Below, piece after piece: positions 1 to 7,463 of a stretch of 64,000 bases of DNA. Both the position numbers and the translations under genes were made by a program. Under the pieces are notes generated by a model, which saw only the letters and a list, made by a program, of their open reading frames with translations, was not told where the DNA came from and made no database searches. Numbering within the stretch: position 1 is the stretch's first letter; each line of letters begins with the position of its first letter. This DNA comes from Nocardioides dongkuii (GTDB lineage Bacteria; Actinomycetota; Actinomycetes; Propionibacteriales; Nocardioidaceae), in assembly GCF_014127485.1 (NCBI RefSeq), contig NZ_CP059903.1:2294001-2358000 (forward strand). Reading direction: 5' to 3'.

Positions 1-243
1 GATCTTGCGCACCACCGGCGCCGGTGTCCGGTTCGGCTGGTGGTGCGGGCGTGAGGACCGATCGGCCATGCCGGCGGGTCCTTCGGCGCAGTACCGATCG
101 GCCCACTTCTTCGCGGTCCGCCAGGACACGTCGTAGCGTTCCGCGGCCCTCGGAATCGGCCAGCCCTGGTCAACTATCAGACGCGCCAGACGTAGCCGAG
201 CACGTGGTGTCAGCGCAGCGTTGGCATGGGTAGCGTGGGACAC
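1..243 (-). mobile_element. IS481-family transposase, N-terminal part (cut by window edge)
   Basis: The reverse strand encodes 81 residues beginning VSHATHANAALTPRARLRLA and continuing through an Arg-rich helix-turn-helix to the phrase SRPHHQPNR. This is the N-terminal DNA-binding part of IS481-type (DDE, rve-core) transposases, which cut and rejoin the element ends. The GTG start at 243 follows an AGGAGG box at a good distance. The frame is still open at base 1, so the catalytic core lies outside the window and it cannot be told whether the element is intact. A phage integrase-like or transcription-factor origin is less likely because of the specific N-terminal wording. Confidence 0.8.
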
Positions 244-303
244 GAAGGCCTCCTGGGTGTGAAGCGGTTCCTAGATAGCTCCACTCCACACCGGGAGGCC
301 TTC
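244..303. repeat. Imperfect inverted repeat upstream of the transposase
   Basis: Bases 244-261 (GAAGGCCTCCTGGGTGTG) pair with 287-303 (CACACCGGGAGGCCTTC), with one small mismatch, around a 25-base loop. The left arm contains the complement of the transposase Shine-Dalgarno box, so the folded transcript would bury the ribosome site. It may be an IS-end or a translation-limiting hairpin. No target-site duplication can be assessed because only one end is visible. Confidence 0.55.
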
Positions 304-366
304 ACCCATCCATCGCCTCAGACCGTGTCGTCGCAGGTCCTCGACCAACGTGGCTGGGCATCACAG

Positions 367-2271
367 CTAGCGGGCCCCGACCTCGGCCGGCTCCGGCGGG
401 GTGCCGTCGCCCTCGACGAACTGGGTGCGGTAGAGGTCGGCGTACAGGCCACCCCGGGCCAGCAGCTCGAGGTGGGTGCCGGACTGGACGATCCGCCCGT
501 CCTCGAGGACCAGGATCAGGTCGGCGTTGCGGACCGTCGAGAGCCGGTGCGCGATCACCAGCGAGGTGCGGCCCTCGAGCGCCGCGTCGAGCGCGCGCTG
601 GACGGCGGCCTCGGACTCGCTGTCCAGGTGGGCGGTGGCCTCGTCGAGGATCACGATGGCCGGCGACTTCAGCAGCAGCCGCGCGATCGCGAGCCGCTGG
701 CGCTCGCCGCCGGAGAGGCGGTAGCCGCGGTCGCCGACGACGGTGTCGAGGCCGTCGGGCAGCGCCCGCACCAGCCCGGCGACCTGCGCGGCCTCGAGCG
801 CGGCCCAGATCTGCTCGTCGGTGGCGCCGGGGCGGGCGTAGCGCAGGTTGGCCCGGACGGTGTCGTGGAACATGTGGGCGTCCTGGGTGACGTAGCCGAC
901 CGCGTCCTCGAGGGACTGCAGGGTCACGTCGCGGACGTCGTGGCCGCCGATGCGGACCGCGCCCTCCTGGACGTCGTAGAGCCGGGCCACCAGGTGGGTG
1001 ACGGTGGTCTTGCCCGCCCCGGACGGCCCCACCAGGGCGACCATCTGGCCGGGCGCGGCGACGAACGAGACGTCGTGGAGCACCGGCGCGTGGTCGCGCG
1101 AGTCGACCCGCGAGATCCGCTCGAGGGAGGCCAGCGAGATGTCGTCGGCCCGGGGGTAGGTGAACCCCACGTGGTCGAACTCCAGGCGCGACGCGTCGGG
1201 ACGCAGCCGGACCGCCTGCGGCTTCTCCTGCACCAGCGAGGGCAGGTCCAGGACCTCGAAGACCCGCTCGAAGCTGACCAGCGCCGTCATCACGTCGATG
1301 CGCACGTTGGAGAGGCCCTGCAGCGGTCCGAGCAGGCGCAGCAGCAGGGTGGCGAGCGCAAGGAGCGTGCCGACCGTGAGCGTGTCGTCGATGACCAGGT
1401 GCCCGCCGACGCCGTACACGAGCGCGGCCGCGAGCGCCGGCACGGCCATCATGGTCGCGGCGAAGATGCGGGTGACCAGGGTGATCCGGATGCCGAGGTC
1501 GCGGACGCGCGCCGCCTTCTCGGCGAACAGCTCGTCCTCCTCCTCGCGGCGTCCGAAGAGCTTCAGCAGCATCGCGCCGCCGACGTTGAACCGCTCGGTC
1601 ATCACGTTGCCGAGGTCGGCGTTGCCGTCCATCTGCTGCCGGGTCAGGCCCGCCAGCCGGCCGCTGACGAAGCGGGAGACCAGCAGCAGCACGGGGAAGA
1701 GCGCGAGGCACAGCAGCGTCACCTGCCAGCTGAGCGCGAGCATGGTGATGCCGACCACTACCACCGCGATGCTGTTCGACACCGTGCTCGAGAGCGTGCT
1801 CGTGAAGGCGCGCTGGGCGCCGATCACGTCGTTGTTGAGCCGCGAGACCAGCGCGCCGGTCTGGGTGCGGGTGAAGAACGCGAGGGACTGGCGCTGGACG
1901 TGGGCGAAGACCTGGGTGCGGAGGTCGAAGATCAGCCCCTCCCCGATCCGGGAGGAGAACCAGCCGCTGAGCACCGCGAGGACGGCGCTGAAGATCGCGA
2001 ACCCCGCCATCACCAGCGCCAGGACCGTGACCAGGCCGCCGTCGCCGGCCAGGATGCCGTCGTCGACGACCCGCTGCACCAGCAGCGGGGTGACCACGAC
2101 GGTCGAGGCGTCGATCACGGTCAGCAGCAGGAAGACCGAGATCAGCCCGCGGTGCGGCCGGGCGAACCCGACGACGCGGCGCACGGTGTGCCCCTCGATG
2201 CGGTTGTCGACGACACTGCGGTCGGACCTGAGGTGTCGCCAGGCCGAGCCGGCGCCGTACATCCCGGACAC
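367..2271 (-). CDS. ABC exporter, fused membrane and ATPase domains
   Basis: A 634-residue half-transporter of the type I exporter (MsbA/multidrug) fold, acting in the cytoplasmic membrane as a dimer to extrude a lipid or drug. The N-terminal ~330 residues hold about six membrane helices. The C-terminal nucleotide-binding domain shows Walker A GPSGAGKTT near residue 414, the signature LSGGERQRLA near 517 and Walker B ILDEAT near 539. The GTG at 2271 is chosen because AGGAGG lies six bases upstream; an ATG three codons later (2262) is the alternative. It lies 17 bases after the crotonase gene, so the two are probably cotranscribed. The substrate cannot be read from sequence. Confidence 0.9.
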   Translation of the reverse strand: MSGMYGAGSAWRHLRSDRSVVDNRIEGHTVRRVVGFARPHRGLISVFLLLTVIDASTVVVTPLLVQRVVDDGILAGDGGLVTVLALVMAGFAIFSAVLAVLSGWFSSRIGEGLIFDLRTQVFAHVQRQSLAFFTRTQTGALVSRLNNDVIGAQRAFTSTLSSTVSNSIAVVVVGITMLALSWQVTLLCLALFPVLLLVSRFVSGRLAGLTRQQMDGNADLGNVMTERFNVGGAMLLKLFGRREEEDELFAEKAARVRDLGIRITLVTRIFAATMMAVPALAAALVYGVGGHLVIDDTLTVGTLLALATLLLRLLGPLQGLSNVRIDVMTALVSFERVFEVLDLPSLVQEKPQAVRLRPDASRLEFDHVGFTYPRADDISLASLERISRVDSRDHAPVLHDVSFVAAPGQMVALVGPSGAGKTTVTHLVARLYDVQEGAVRIGGHDVRDVTLQSLEDAVGYVTQDAHMFHDTVRANLRYARPGATDEQIWAALEAAQVAGLVRALPDGLDTVVGDRGYRLSGGERQRLAIARLLLKSPAIVILDEATAHLDSESEAAVQRALDAALEGRTSLVIAHRLSTVRNADLILVLEDGRIVQSGTHLELLARGGLYADLYRTQFVEGDGTPPEPAEVGAR

Positions 2272-2288
2272 TGTGGTCCTCCTTCGGG

Positions 2289-3083
2289 TTATCCCGCCGC
2301 GTGCCACCGGGCCAGGTCGCGGAACCGCCGCACCTGCGCCTCGCGCTCCAGCCTCCGCTGGTCGTCGAGGGTGCGGTCCCCCGCTCCCTGCAGCAACGCC
2401 TTGGTCTCGCGCACGGCACCGACCATCGGTGCCGACAGGGCGCCGGCCAGGTCGGCGACCGTCGCGTCCAGCATCGCAGCCGGTACGGCGGTCATCGCCA
2501 GCCCGATCCGCACCGCCTCGTCGGCCTCGACCATCCGGGCGGTGGCGCAGATCTCGAGCGCCCTCGCGTACCCAACGCACTCGACCAGCGGCTTTGTTCC
2601 CGTGAGGTCGGGCACCAGACCGAGCGCGGGCTCCTTCATCGAGAACCGGGCGTCGTGGGAGACCACCCGTAGGTCGCAGGAGAGGGCGAGCTGGAACCCG
2701 GCGCCGATGGCGTACCCGCGGACGGCGGCCACGGACACGAAGCGCGGGTCGCGCAGCCAGGTGAACCCCTGCTGGTAGACCTCGATGGTCGCCGAGACCT
2801 CCTCGTCGGGCAGCTCCAGGAGGTCGGCGAGCGTCTCCACGCCCTCCCGGCCGGCCGCCGTGTCGAACATCGCGCGGTCCAGCCCCGCCGAGAAGCTCTG
2901 GCCCGCACCCCGGAGCACGACCACGCGCACGTCGTCGTCGAGCGAGCCGCCGAGGGTGCCGAGCGCCCGCCACATGGCCGGGGTCTGCGCGTTGCGGACC
3001 TCCGGACGGTGCAGGGTCACCGTCACCACCGGACCGGACCTCTCGACGACGAGTCCGGCCTGGGCGAGCTCGTCTGGGGTCAT
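2289..3083 (-). CDS. Enoyl-CoA hydratase/isomerase (crotonase) family protein
   Basis: A 264-residue crotonase-fold protein, normally acting on acyl-CoA thioesters in beta-oxidation-like routes. The oxyanion-hole regions are visible (RGAGQSFSAGLD and VRGYAIGAGFQLALSCD). At the two classical hydratase glutamates the first position is Gln (GFQLAL instead of CELAM) while the second Glu (MKEPALG) is kept. A true hydratase needs both, so an isomerase-like or other crotonase reaction is more probable. The ATG at 3083 gives the usual family length; its ribosome site is weak, and an ATG at 3110 is a less likely alternative. It heads a likely operon with the ABC exporter. Confidence 0.85.
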   Translation of the reverse strand: MTPDELAQAGLVVERSGPVVTVTLHRPEVRNAQTPAMWRALGTLGGSLDDDVRVVVLRGAGQSFSAGLDRAMFDTAAGREGVETLADLLELPDEEVSATIEVYQQGFTWLRDPRFVSVAAVRGYAIGAGFQLALSCDLRVVSHDARFSMKEPALGLVPDLTGTKPLVECVGYARALEICATARMVEADEAVRIGLAMTAVPAAMLDATVADLAGALSAPMVGAVRETKALLQGAGDRTLDDQRRLEREAQVRRFRDLARWHAAG

Positions 3084-3128
3084 GCGGGAAGGGTAGACGG
3101 CACCACCCACACGTCGAGACGGCCGCGA

Positions 3129-4727
3129 TCAGGCCAGGGAGACCAGGTCGGCGTACCCCTCGTTCCAGAGGTCCTCGTCGCCGTCGGGCAGGAGCAGCAC
3201 CCGGTCCGGCTCGAGCGCACGGACGGCGCCCTCGTCGTGGGTGACCAGGATGATCGCGCCCTCGTAGCCGCGGATCGCGCCCAGCACCTCCTCGCGGGAG
3301 GCGGGGTCGAGGTTGTTCGTCGGCTCGTCGAGGAGCAGCACGTTCGCGCTGGAGACCACCAGGCTCGCGAGCGCGAGCCGGGTCTTCTCCCCGCCGGAGA
3401 GCACCGAGGCGGGCTTGTTGGCGTCGTCGCCGGAGAAGAGGAACGACCCCAGAACGCTGCGGGCCTCGGTGTCGGTCAGCTGGGGGGCGGCGCTGCGCAT
3501 GTTCTCCAGCACGGTCCGATTGGTGTCGAGGGTCTCGTGCTCCTGGGCGTAGTAGCCGACCTTGAGCCCGTGACCCGGCACCACCCGCCCGGTGTCGGGG
3601 CGGTCGACGCCGGCGAGGATCCGCAGCATCGTGGTCTTGCCGGCGCCGTTGAGCCCGAGGATGACCACCCGCGAGCCCTTGTCGATCGCCAGGTCGACGT
3701 CGGTGAAGACCTCGAGCGAGCCGTAGGACTTCGACAGCTCCTCCGCGGTGAGCGGGGTCTTGCCGCACGGGGCGGGCGCGGGGAACTTGATCCGGGCCAC
3801 CTTGTCGGCGGCGCGCTCGCCCTCGAGGCCGGCCATCATCTTCTCGGCCCGCTTGAGCATCGACTGCGCGGCCTGGGCCTTGGTCGCCTTGGCGCGCATC
3901 TTGTTGGCCTGGTCGGTGAGGGTCTTGGCCTTGTTCTCGGTGTTGGCGCGCTCGCGCTTGCGGCGTTTCTCGTCGGTCTCGCGCTGCAGCAGGTAGTTGC
4001 GCCAGCCCATGTTGTAGACGTCCATGACGCACCGGTTGGCGTCGAGGTGCATGACCTTGTTGACCGTCTGCTCGAGCAGGGCGTTGTCGTGGCTGATCAC
4101 GATGAACCCGCCGCGGTGCGACTTGAGGAACTCCCGCAGCCACACGATGGAGTCGGCGTCGAGGTGGTTGGTCGGCTCGTCGAGGATCAGCACCTCGGCC
4201 TCGGAGAACAGGATGCGGGCCAGCTCCACCCGACGCCGCTGCCCGCCGGAGAGGGTCTTGAGCGGCTGGCCCAGCAGCCGGTCCTCGATGCCGAGGCTGG
4301 CGGCGATCGTCGCGGCCTCGGACTCCGCGGCGTACCCGCCCCCGGCGTGCATCTCGTCGTCGGCGCGGCCGTAGCGGCGCATCGCGCGGTCGCGCACCGT
4401 CGGGTCGTCGCTGCCCATCTGCTCCTCGGCCTCGCGCAGCCGGCGTACGACGTCGTCCAGGCCGCGCGCGGAGAGGATCCGGTCGCGGGCGAGCACCTCG
4501 GGGTCGCCGGTGCGCGGGTCCTGCGGCAGGTAGCCGACCTCGCCGGTGCGGGTGACGGTCCCGGCGGCCGGCAGCGCCTCGCCGGCCAGGATCTTGGTCA
4601 GGGTGGTCTTGCCGGCGCCGTTGCGGCCCACCAGGCCGACCTTGTCGCCGGCGGCGACGCGGAAGCTCACGTCCTCCATGAGGAGCCTCGCGCCGACGCG
4701 GACTTCGAGCTGGGAGGCGGTGATCAT
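3129..4727 (-). CDS. ABC-F family ATPase (ribosome-associated)
   Basis: A 532-residue protein with two ABC ATPase domains and no membrane segments. Each domain has Walker A (GRNGAGKTT, GLNGAGKTT), signature (LSGGQRRR, LSGGEKTR) and Walker B followed by DEPTNHLD or DEPTNNLD, the ABC-F hallmark. Between them is a charged Lys/Arg-rich linker (about residues 245-300), the segment that enters the ribosomal E/P site in this family. ABC-F proteins regulate translation or relieve drug-stalled ribosomes; which subtype this is cannot be stated, though the short linker argues against a dedicated antibiotic-resistance form. The gene is divergent from the metallopeptidase gene with about 62 bases between starts. 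Confidence 0.92.
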   Translation of the reverse strand: MITASQLEVRVGARLLMEDVSFRVAAGDKVGLVGRNGAGKTTLTKILAGEALPAAGTVTRTGEVGYLPQDPRTGDPEVLARDRILSARGLDDVVRRLREAEEQMGSDDPTVRDRAMRRYGRADDEMHAGGGYAAESEAATIAASLGIEDRLLGQPLKTLSGGQRRRVELARILFSEAEVLILDEPTNHLDADSIVWLREFLKSHRGGFIVISHDNALLEQTVNKVMHLDANRCVMDVYNMGWRNYLLQRETDEKRRKRERANTENKAKTLTDQANKMRAKATKAQAAQSMLKRAEKMMAGLEGERAADKVARIKFPAPAPCGKTPLTAEELSKSYGSLEVFTDVDLAIDKGSRVVILGLNGAGKTTMLRILAGVDRPDTGRVVPGHGLKVGYYAQEHETLDTNRTVLENMRSAAPQLTDTEARSVLGSFLFSGDDANKPASVLSGGEKTRLALASLVVSSANVLLLDEPTNNLDPASREEVLGAIRGYEGAIILVTHDEGAVRALEPDRVLLLPDGDEDLWNEGYADLVSLA

Positions 4728-4789
4728 CAGGGGGCCGAGTCTAGTTGCGGGTACCTGTCCGGCAGGAATCGGAGCAGCAAGGAGGACGG

Positions 4790-5719
4790 ATGCGGTTCAA
4801 CCCGAAGGCTCGTCTCGACACCCGACGTGTGGGGGACGCCGGCCGCGGCCGCCGTGGCGGCGGTGGCGGCAGGTCCGCGATGGGGATGCCCGGCGGGCTG
4901 CCGGTGGGTGGCGGGATCGGGGGGATCGTCGTGGTCGTCCTGGTCTTCGTCGTGTTCCAGCTCGTCGGCGGCGGCGGGGGCACCGGACTCGGCGGTGCCA
5001 CCGCCCTGGACAGCAGCCGGCTCGACGACAGCGAGCGGTACGCCGCGTGCGAGACCGGTGCCGACGCCAACGAGAGCCTGGACTGCCGGCGCGTCGCGGT
5101 GGAGAACTCGCTGCACGACTTCTGGTCCGACGAGCTCGGCCCCCGGTTCCGACCCGTCGACCAGCTGGTCACCTTCACCGACTCGGTCCAGACCGGCTGC
5201 GGGCCCGCGACCGCTGCCGTGGGCCCGTTCTACTGCCCCGGGGACCAGCGGATCTACCTCGACTCGACGTTCTTCGACGACGTGCTGGCCCGCCAGCTCG
5301 GCGGCCCGCAGGGCGGGTTCGTCGAGCCCTACGTGCTCGCCCACGAGTACGGCCACCACGTCCAGGACCTGCTCGGCGCGATGGGCAAGGTGCGGACCCA
5401 GCAAGGCCCGCAGAGCGACGCGGTCCGCCTGGAGCTCCAGGCCGACTGCTACGCCGGGATGTGGGCCCGCGCCGCGACGAGCACCGAGGACGCCGACGGC
5501 AACGTGCTGATCACGGAGCTGACCGACCGCGACATCGAGGAGGCACTCGCCGCCGCGTCCGCCGTCGGCGACGACCGGATCCAGCAGAAGACGCAGGGTC
5601 AGGTCACCGAGGAGTCCTGGACGCACGGCTCGGCGGCCTCCCGCGCCCGCTGGTTCCGCACCGGCTTCGAGGAGGGCTCCCTGGAGGCGTGCGACACGTT
5701 CTCGGCGAGCCGCGTCTGA
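4790..5719 (+). CDS. YpfJ-type neutral zinc metallopeptidase, membrane-anchored
   Basis: A 309-residue protein of the KPN_02809/YpfJ neutral zinc metallopeptidase family. A short basic, Gly-rich N-terminus is followed by one membrane helix (about residues 40-60, rich in Val/Phe), so the peptidase domain should lie outside the membrane. The zinc motif HEYGHHVQ (HExxH) is clear, followed by a conserved LELQADCYAG stretch that supplies a third ligand. The ATG at 4790 follows AAGGAGG at a good spacing. Substrates in this family are unknown. It stands alone between divergent and downstream genes. Confidence 0.9.
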   Translation: MRFNPKARLDTRRVGDAGRGRRGGGGGRSAMGMPGGLPVGGGIGGIVVVVLVFVVFQLVGGGGGTGLGGATALDSSRLDDSERYAACETGADANESLDCRRVAVENSLHDFWSDELGPRFRPVDQLVTFTDSVQTGCGPATAAVGPFYCPGDQRIYLDSTFFDDVLARQLGGPQGGFVEPYVLAHEYGHHVQDLLGAMGKVRTQQGPQSDAVRLELQADCYAGMWARAATSTEDADGNVLITELTDRDIEEALAAASAVGDDRIQQKTQGQVTEESWTHGSAASRARWFRTGFEEGSLEACDTFSASRV

Positions 5720-5750
5720 TCCGGCGTCCCGCCCGACCCCGTCACAGCGA

Positions 5751-5756
5751 TACCGT
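5751..5756 (+). promoter_or_regulatory. Candidate -10 box for a leaderless response-regulator transcript
   Basis: TACCGT matches the actinobacterial TAnnnT pattern and ends seven bases before the ATG at 5763. No Shine-Dalgarno box precedes that ATG. The transcript would therefore begin at or next to the start codon. No convincing -35 is visible. Confidence 0.45.
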
Positions 5757-5762
5757 TCGGGT

Positions 5763-6164
5763 ATGACCTCCGGCGACGCCTCGGCGCCCCCCTCCTTGCG
5801 GGTACTCATCGCCGACGACTTCGAGCCCGTGCGGATGCTCGCCTCGCGGATGCTCCAGAAGCTCGGCCACGGTGACGTGGTCGAGGCCGAGGACGGCCAG
5901 GAGGCGGTCGAGCTGATGGCCCGACGGCCGTTCGACCTGCTGCTCCTCGACCTCTCGATGCCCCGGATGACCGGGGTCGAGGTCGTCCGGTGGGTGCGCG
6001 CCCACCCCGAGCACACCGAGGGCCTGAACATCGTGGTGATCAGCGCCTCCGCGCACACCGAGCGCCCCGTGCTCAACGAGCTGGGCATCACCCACGTGCT
6101 CGCCAAGCCGTTCCGGAGCCAGGACATCTCCGAGGTCCTCGACGCCATCTACGGCACGAATTGA
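5763..6164 (+). CDS. Single-domain (CheY-like) response regulator
   Basis: A 133-residue receiver domain with no output domain. The acidic pair (ADDFEP), phospho-acceptor Asp63 (LLLLDLSMPRMTG), the Ser/Thr switch (VISAS) and the Lys of AKPF are all present, so it should be phosphorylatable. Stand-alone receivers act by binding partners or by shuttling phosphate. The likely partner is the histidine kinase encoded 1.3 kb downstream on the same strand, with a microprotein and a P450 between them; this pairing is inferred from position only. Confidence 0.93.
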   Translation: MTSGDASAPPSLRVLIADDFEPVRMLASRMLQKLGHGDVVEAEDGQEAVELMARRPFDLLLLDLSMPRMTGVEVVRWVRAHPEHTEGLNIVVISASAHTERPVLNELGITHVLAKPFRSQDISEVLDAIYGTN

Positions 6165-6182
6165 GACACGTACTTCAAACCG

Positions 6183-6211
6183 GTGACGGATCACCCCGGA
6201 CCCGCTACGTT
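6183..6211 (+). promoter_or_regulatory. Candidate promoter for the microprotein-P450 pair
   Basis: GTGACG (6183-6188) and TACGTT (6206-6211) are spaced by 17 bases and fit a housekeeping actinobacterial -35/-10 pair. The predicted start near 6218 gives a leader of about 30 bases that contains the strong ribosome site GAGGAGAGG before the ATG at 6249. Confidence 0.5.
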
Positions 6212-6248
6212 TCAATCTCGAGTGGGGAAACCGAGGAGAGGACACCAG

Positions 6249-6338
6249 ATGTTGAGTAACTTCCGTCAGCGCCGTGCCATTGCCCAGGCTGGTCGCAGCC
6301 TGCGCGCGTACTACACGTGGCGCCGGCCGAACGCCTGA
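6249..6338 (+). CDS. 29-residue basic microprotein upstream of the P450
   Basis: An ATG-initiated frame of 29 residues starting MLSNFRQRRAIAQAGRS and ending in an aromatic/basic tail (YYTWRR). It has eight Arg, no acidic residue and a predicted amphipathic helix. A strong Shine-Dalgarno box (GAGGAGAGG) ends seven bases before the ATG and a promoter-like pair lies upstream. Its last 22 bases overlap the start of the P450 gene, whose own GTG has no ribosome site, so translation of the P450 may be coupled to it. It could be a functional small protein or a leader peptide; I recognise no family. Confidence 0.6.
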   Translation: MLSNFRQRRAIAQAGRSLRAYYTWRRPNA

Positions 6339-7453
6339 GCAACACCACGCCTCAAGACGGCGCCGAGGAGCCTCCGGGCGTCCTCGGCGCCGTCGTTCGT
6401 GCGGCCGGCTCGCCAGCGCCGGTCCGTATCCCGCCCGACGGGCACGTCGTGGTCACGACGCTCGAGGCGGCTCGCACCGTCCTGACCGCCCCCGAGGACT
6501 TCGTGCTCCCGTACGACGTGAGCCGCCAGCCCGTCCGGCGGCACGGGCGCGAGGCGAAGGACACTCCTCCCCTCGCCCCGGAAGCCGTCGCCGTCGGCGC
6601 CGCGGTGTTCGCCGAGGAGCTCGCGCACACGGCGGTCCCGGTCGAGTCGACCGAGATCGACACCCTGGTGCTGCTCCGTGACCCGGTGGCCCGGTCCACG
6701 ACGGCGGCGATGCTGCCGGCCCTCGGCATCGCGGACCGGGACCGGATCGCCGGGCTGGTGCTCGCCTGGGTGGACTCCCTCGGCCCGGTCATCTCCGCCG
6801 CACGCCCGCCGCGGCGGTGGTCCGCCCACCGGCGCGCCGAGCACAGCGCGCGACGCCGTCTGATCGGGGCTCTGCAGGAGGTCGGCTCCGCGGAGGCACC
6901 GGCGCTGGCCACGGCGCTGGCCGCCGGCGTGCAGGTCCCGATCGCATCCGGCGCCTGGTGCCTCACCCAGCTGGCCGCCCGCCCCGACCTGCACCGCCTG
7001 ATCCGCGAGGACCCCGAGCTCGCCGTGCCGTTCGTGTGGGAGGTGCTGCGACTCTTCCCGCCGACCTGGGTGCTGCCGCGGATCGCCGTCGCCGACTCGG
7101 TCCTCCAGGGCACCGAGGTGCCCGCCTACACCCCCGTGCTGGTCAGCCCGCTCGCCCTCGGTCTCCTCCCCCGCCTCGTACCGGGCCCCGACGCGGGATC
7201 CTCGCCGCTCGGCGAGCTCGATCCGCTCCGCTGGATCGGCACCGATCGGCGCCCCGGCGCGTGGCTCCCGTTCGGTGCGGGACCGCACGCCTGTCCCGGC
7301 CGCAACCTCGGCCTCGCCCAGCTCGCCCGACTCGTCGAGTGGTCGGCCGACCTGGCCCTGCACGTCGACCACCCGCCCACGGTGAACGCCGACCGCGGGC
7401 TGTCCCCCCGGCCCTCCCTGGTGCGCGCACACCGGCGCCGTCACGCCGGGTAG
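6317..7453 (+). CDS. Cytochrome P450
   Basis: A 378-residue soluble P450, a heme monooxygenase that needs a ferredoxin/reductase partner. The K-helix ExxR is at Glu242-Arg245 (WEVLRLFPP), and the heme loop FGAGPHACPG places the axial thiolate at Cys326. The protein is slightly short of the usual ~400 residues, with the N-terminus the least certain part. The GTG at 6317 lies inside the microprotein gene and has no Shine-Dalgarno box, suggesting translational coupling. No redox partner is encoded next to it. Its position between a receiver and a histidine kinase is unusual and suggests a role in signalling or signal-controlled oxidation; the substrate is unknown. Confidence 0.88.
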   Translation: MAPAERLSNTTPQDGAEEPPGVLGAVVRAAGSPAPVRIPPDGHVVVTTLEAARTVLTAPEDFVLPYDVSRQPVRRHGREAKDTPPLAPEAVAVGAAVFAEELAHTAVPVESTEIDTLVLLRDPVARSTTAAMLPALGIADRDRIAGLVLAWVDSLGPVISAARPPRRWSAHRRAEHSARRRLIGALQEVGSAEAPALATALAAGVQVPIASGAWCLTQLAARPDLHRLIREDPELAVPFVWEVLRLFPPTWVLPRIAVADSVLQGTEVPAYTPVLVSPLALGLLPRLVPGPDAGSSPLGELDPLRWIGTDRRPGAWLPFGAGPHACPGRNLGLAQLARLVEWSADLALHVDHPPTVNADRGLSPRPSLVRAHRRRHAG

Positions 7454-7463
7454 GGTCACGACA

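Noticed and set aside
226..2778. Very long forward open frame (about 850 codons) opposite the ABC exporter and crotonase genes
   Set aside because: It has no recognisable domain and low-complexity Gly/Arg/Asp composition. It is the usual third-position GC shadow of the two real genes on the other strand.
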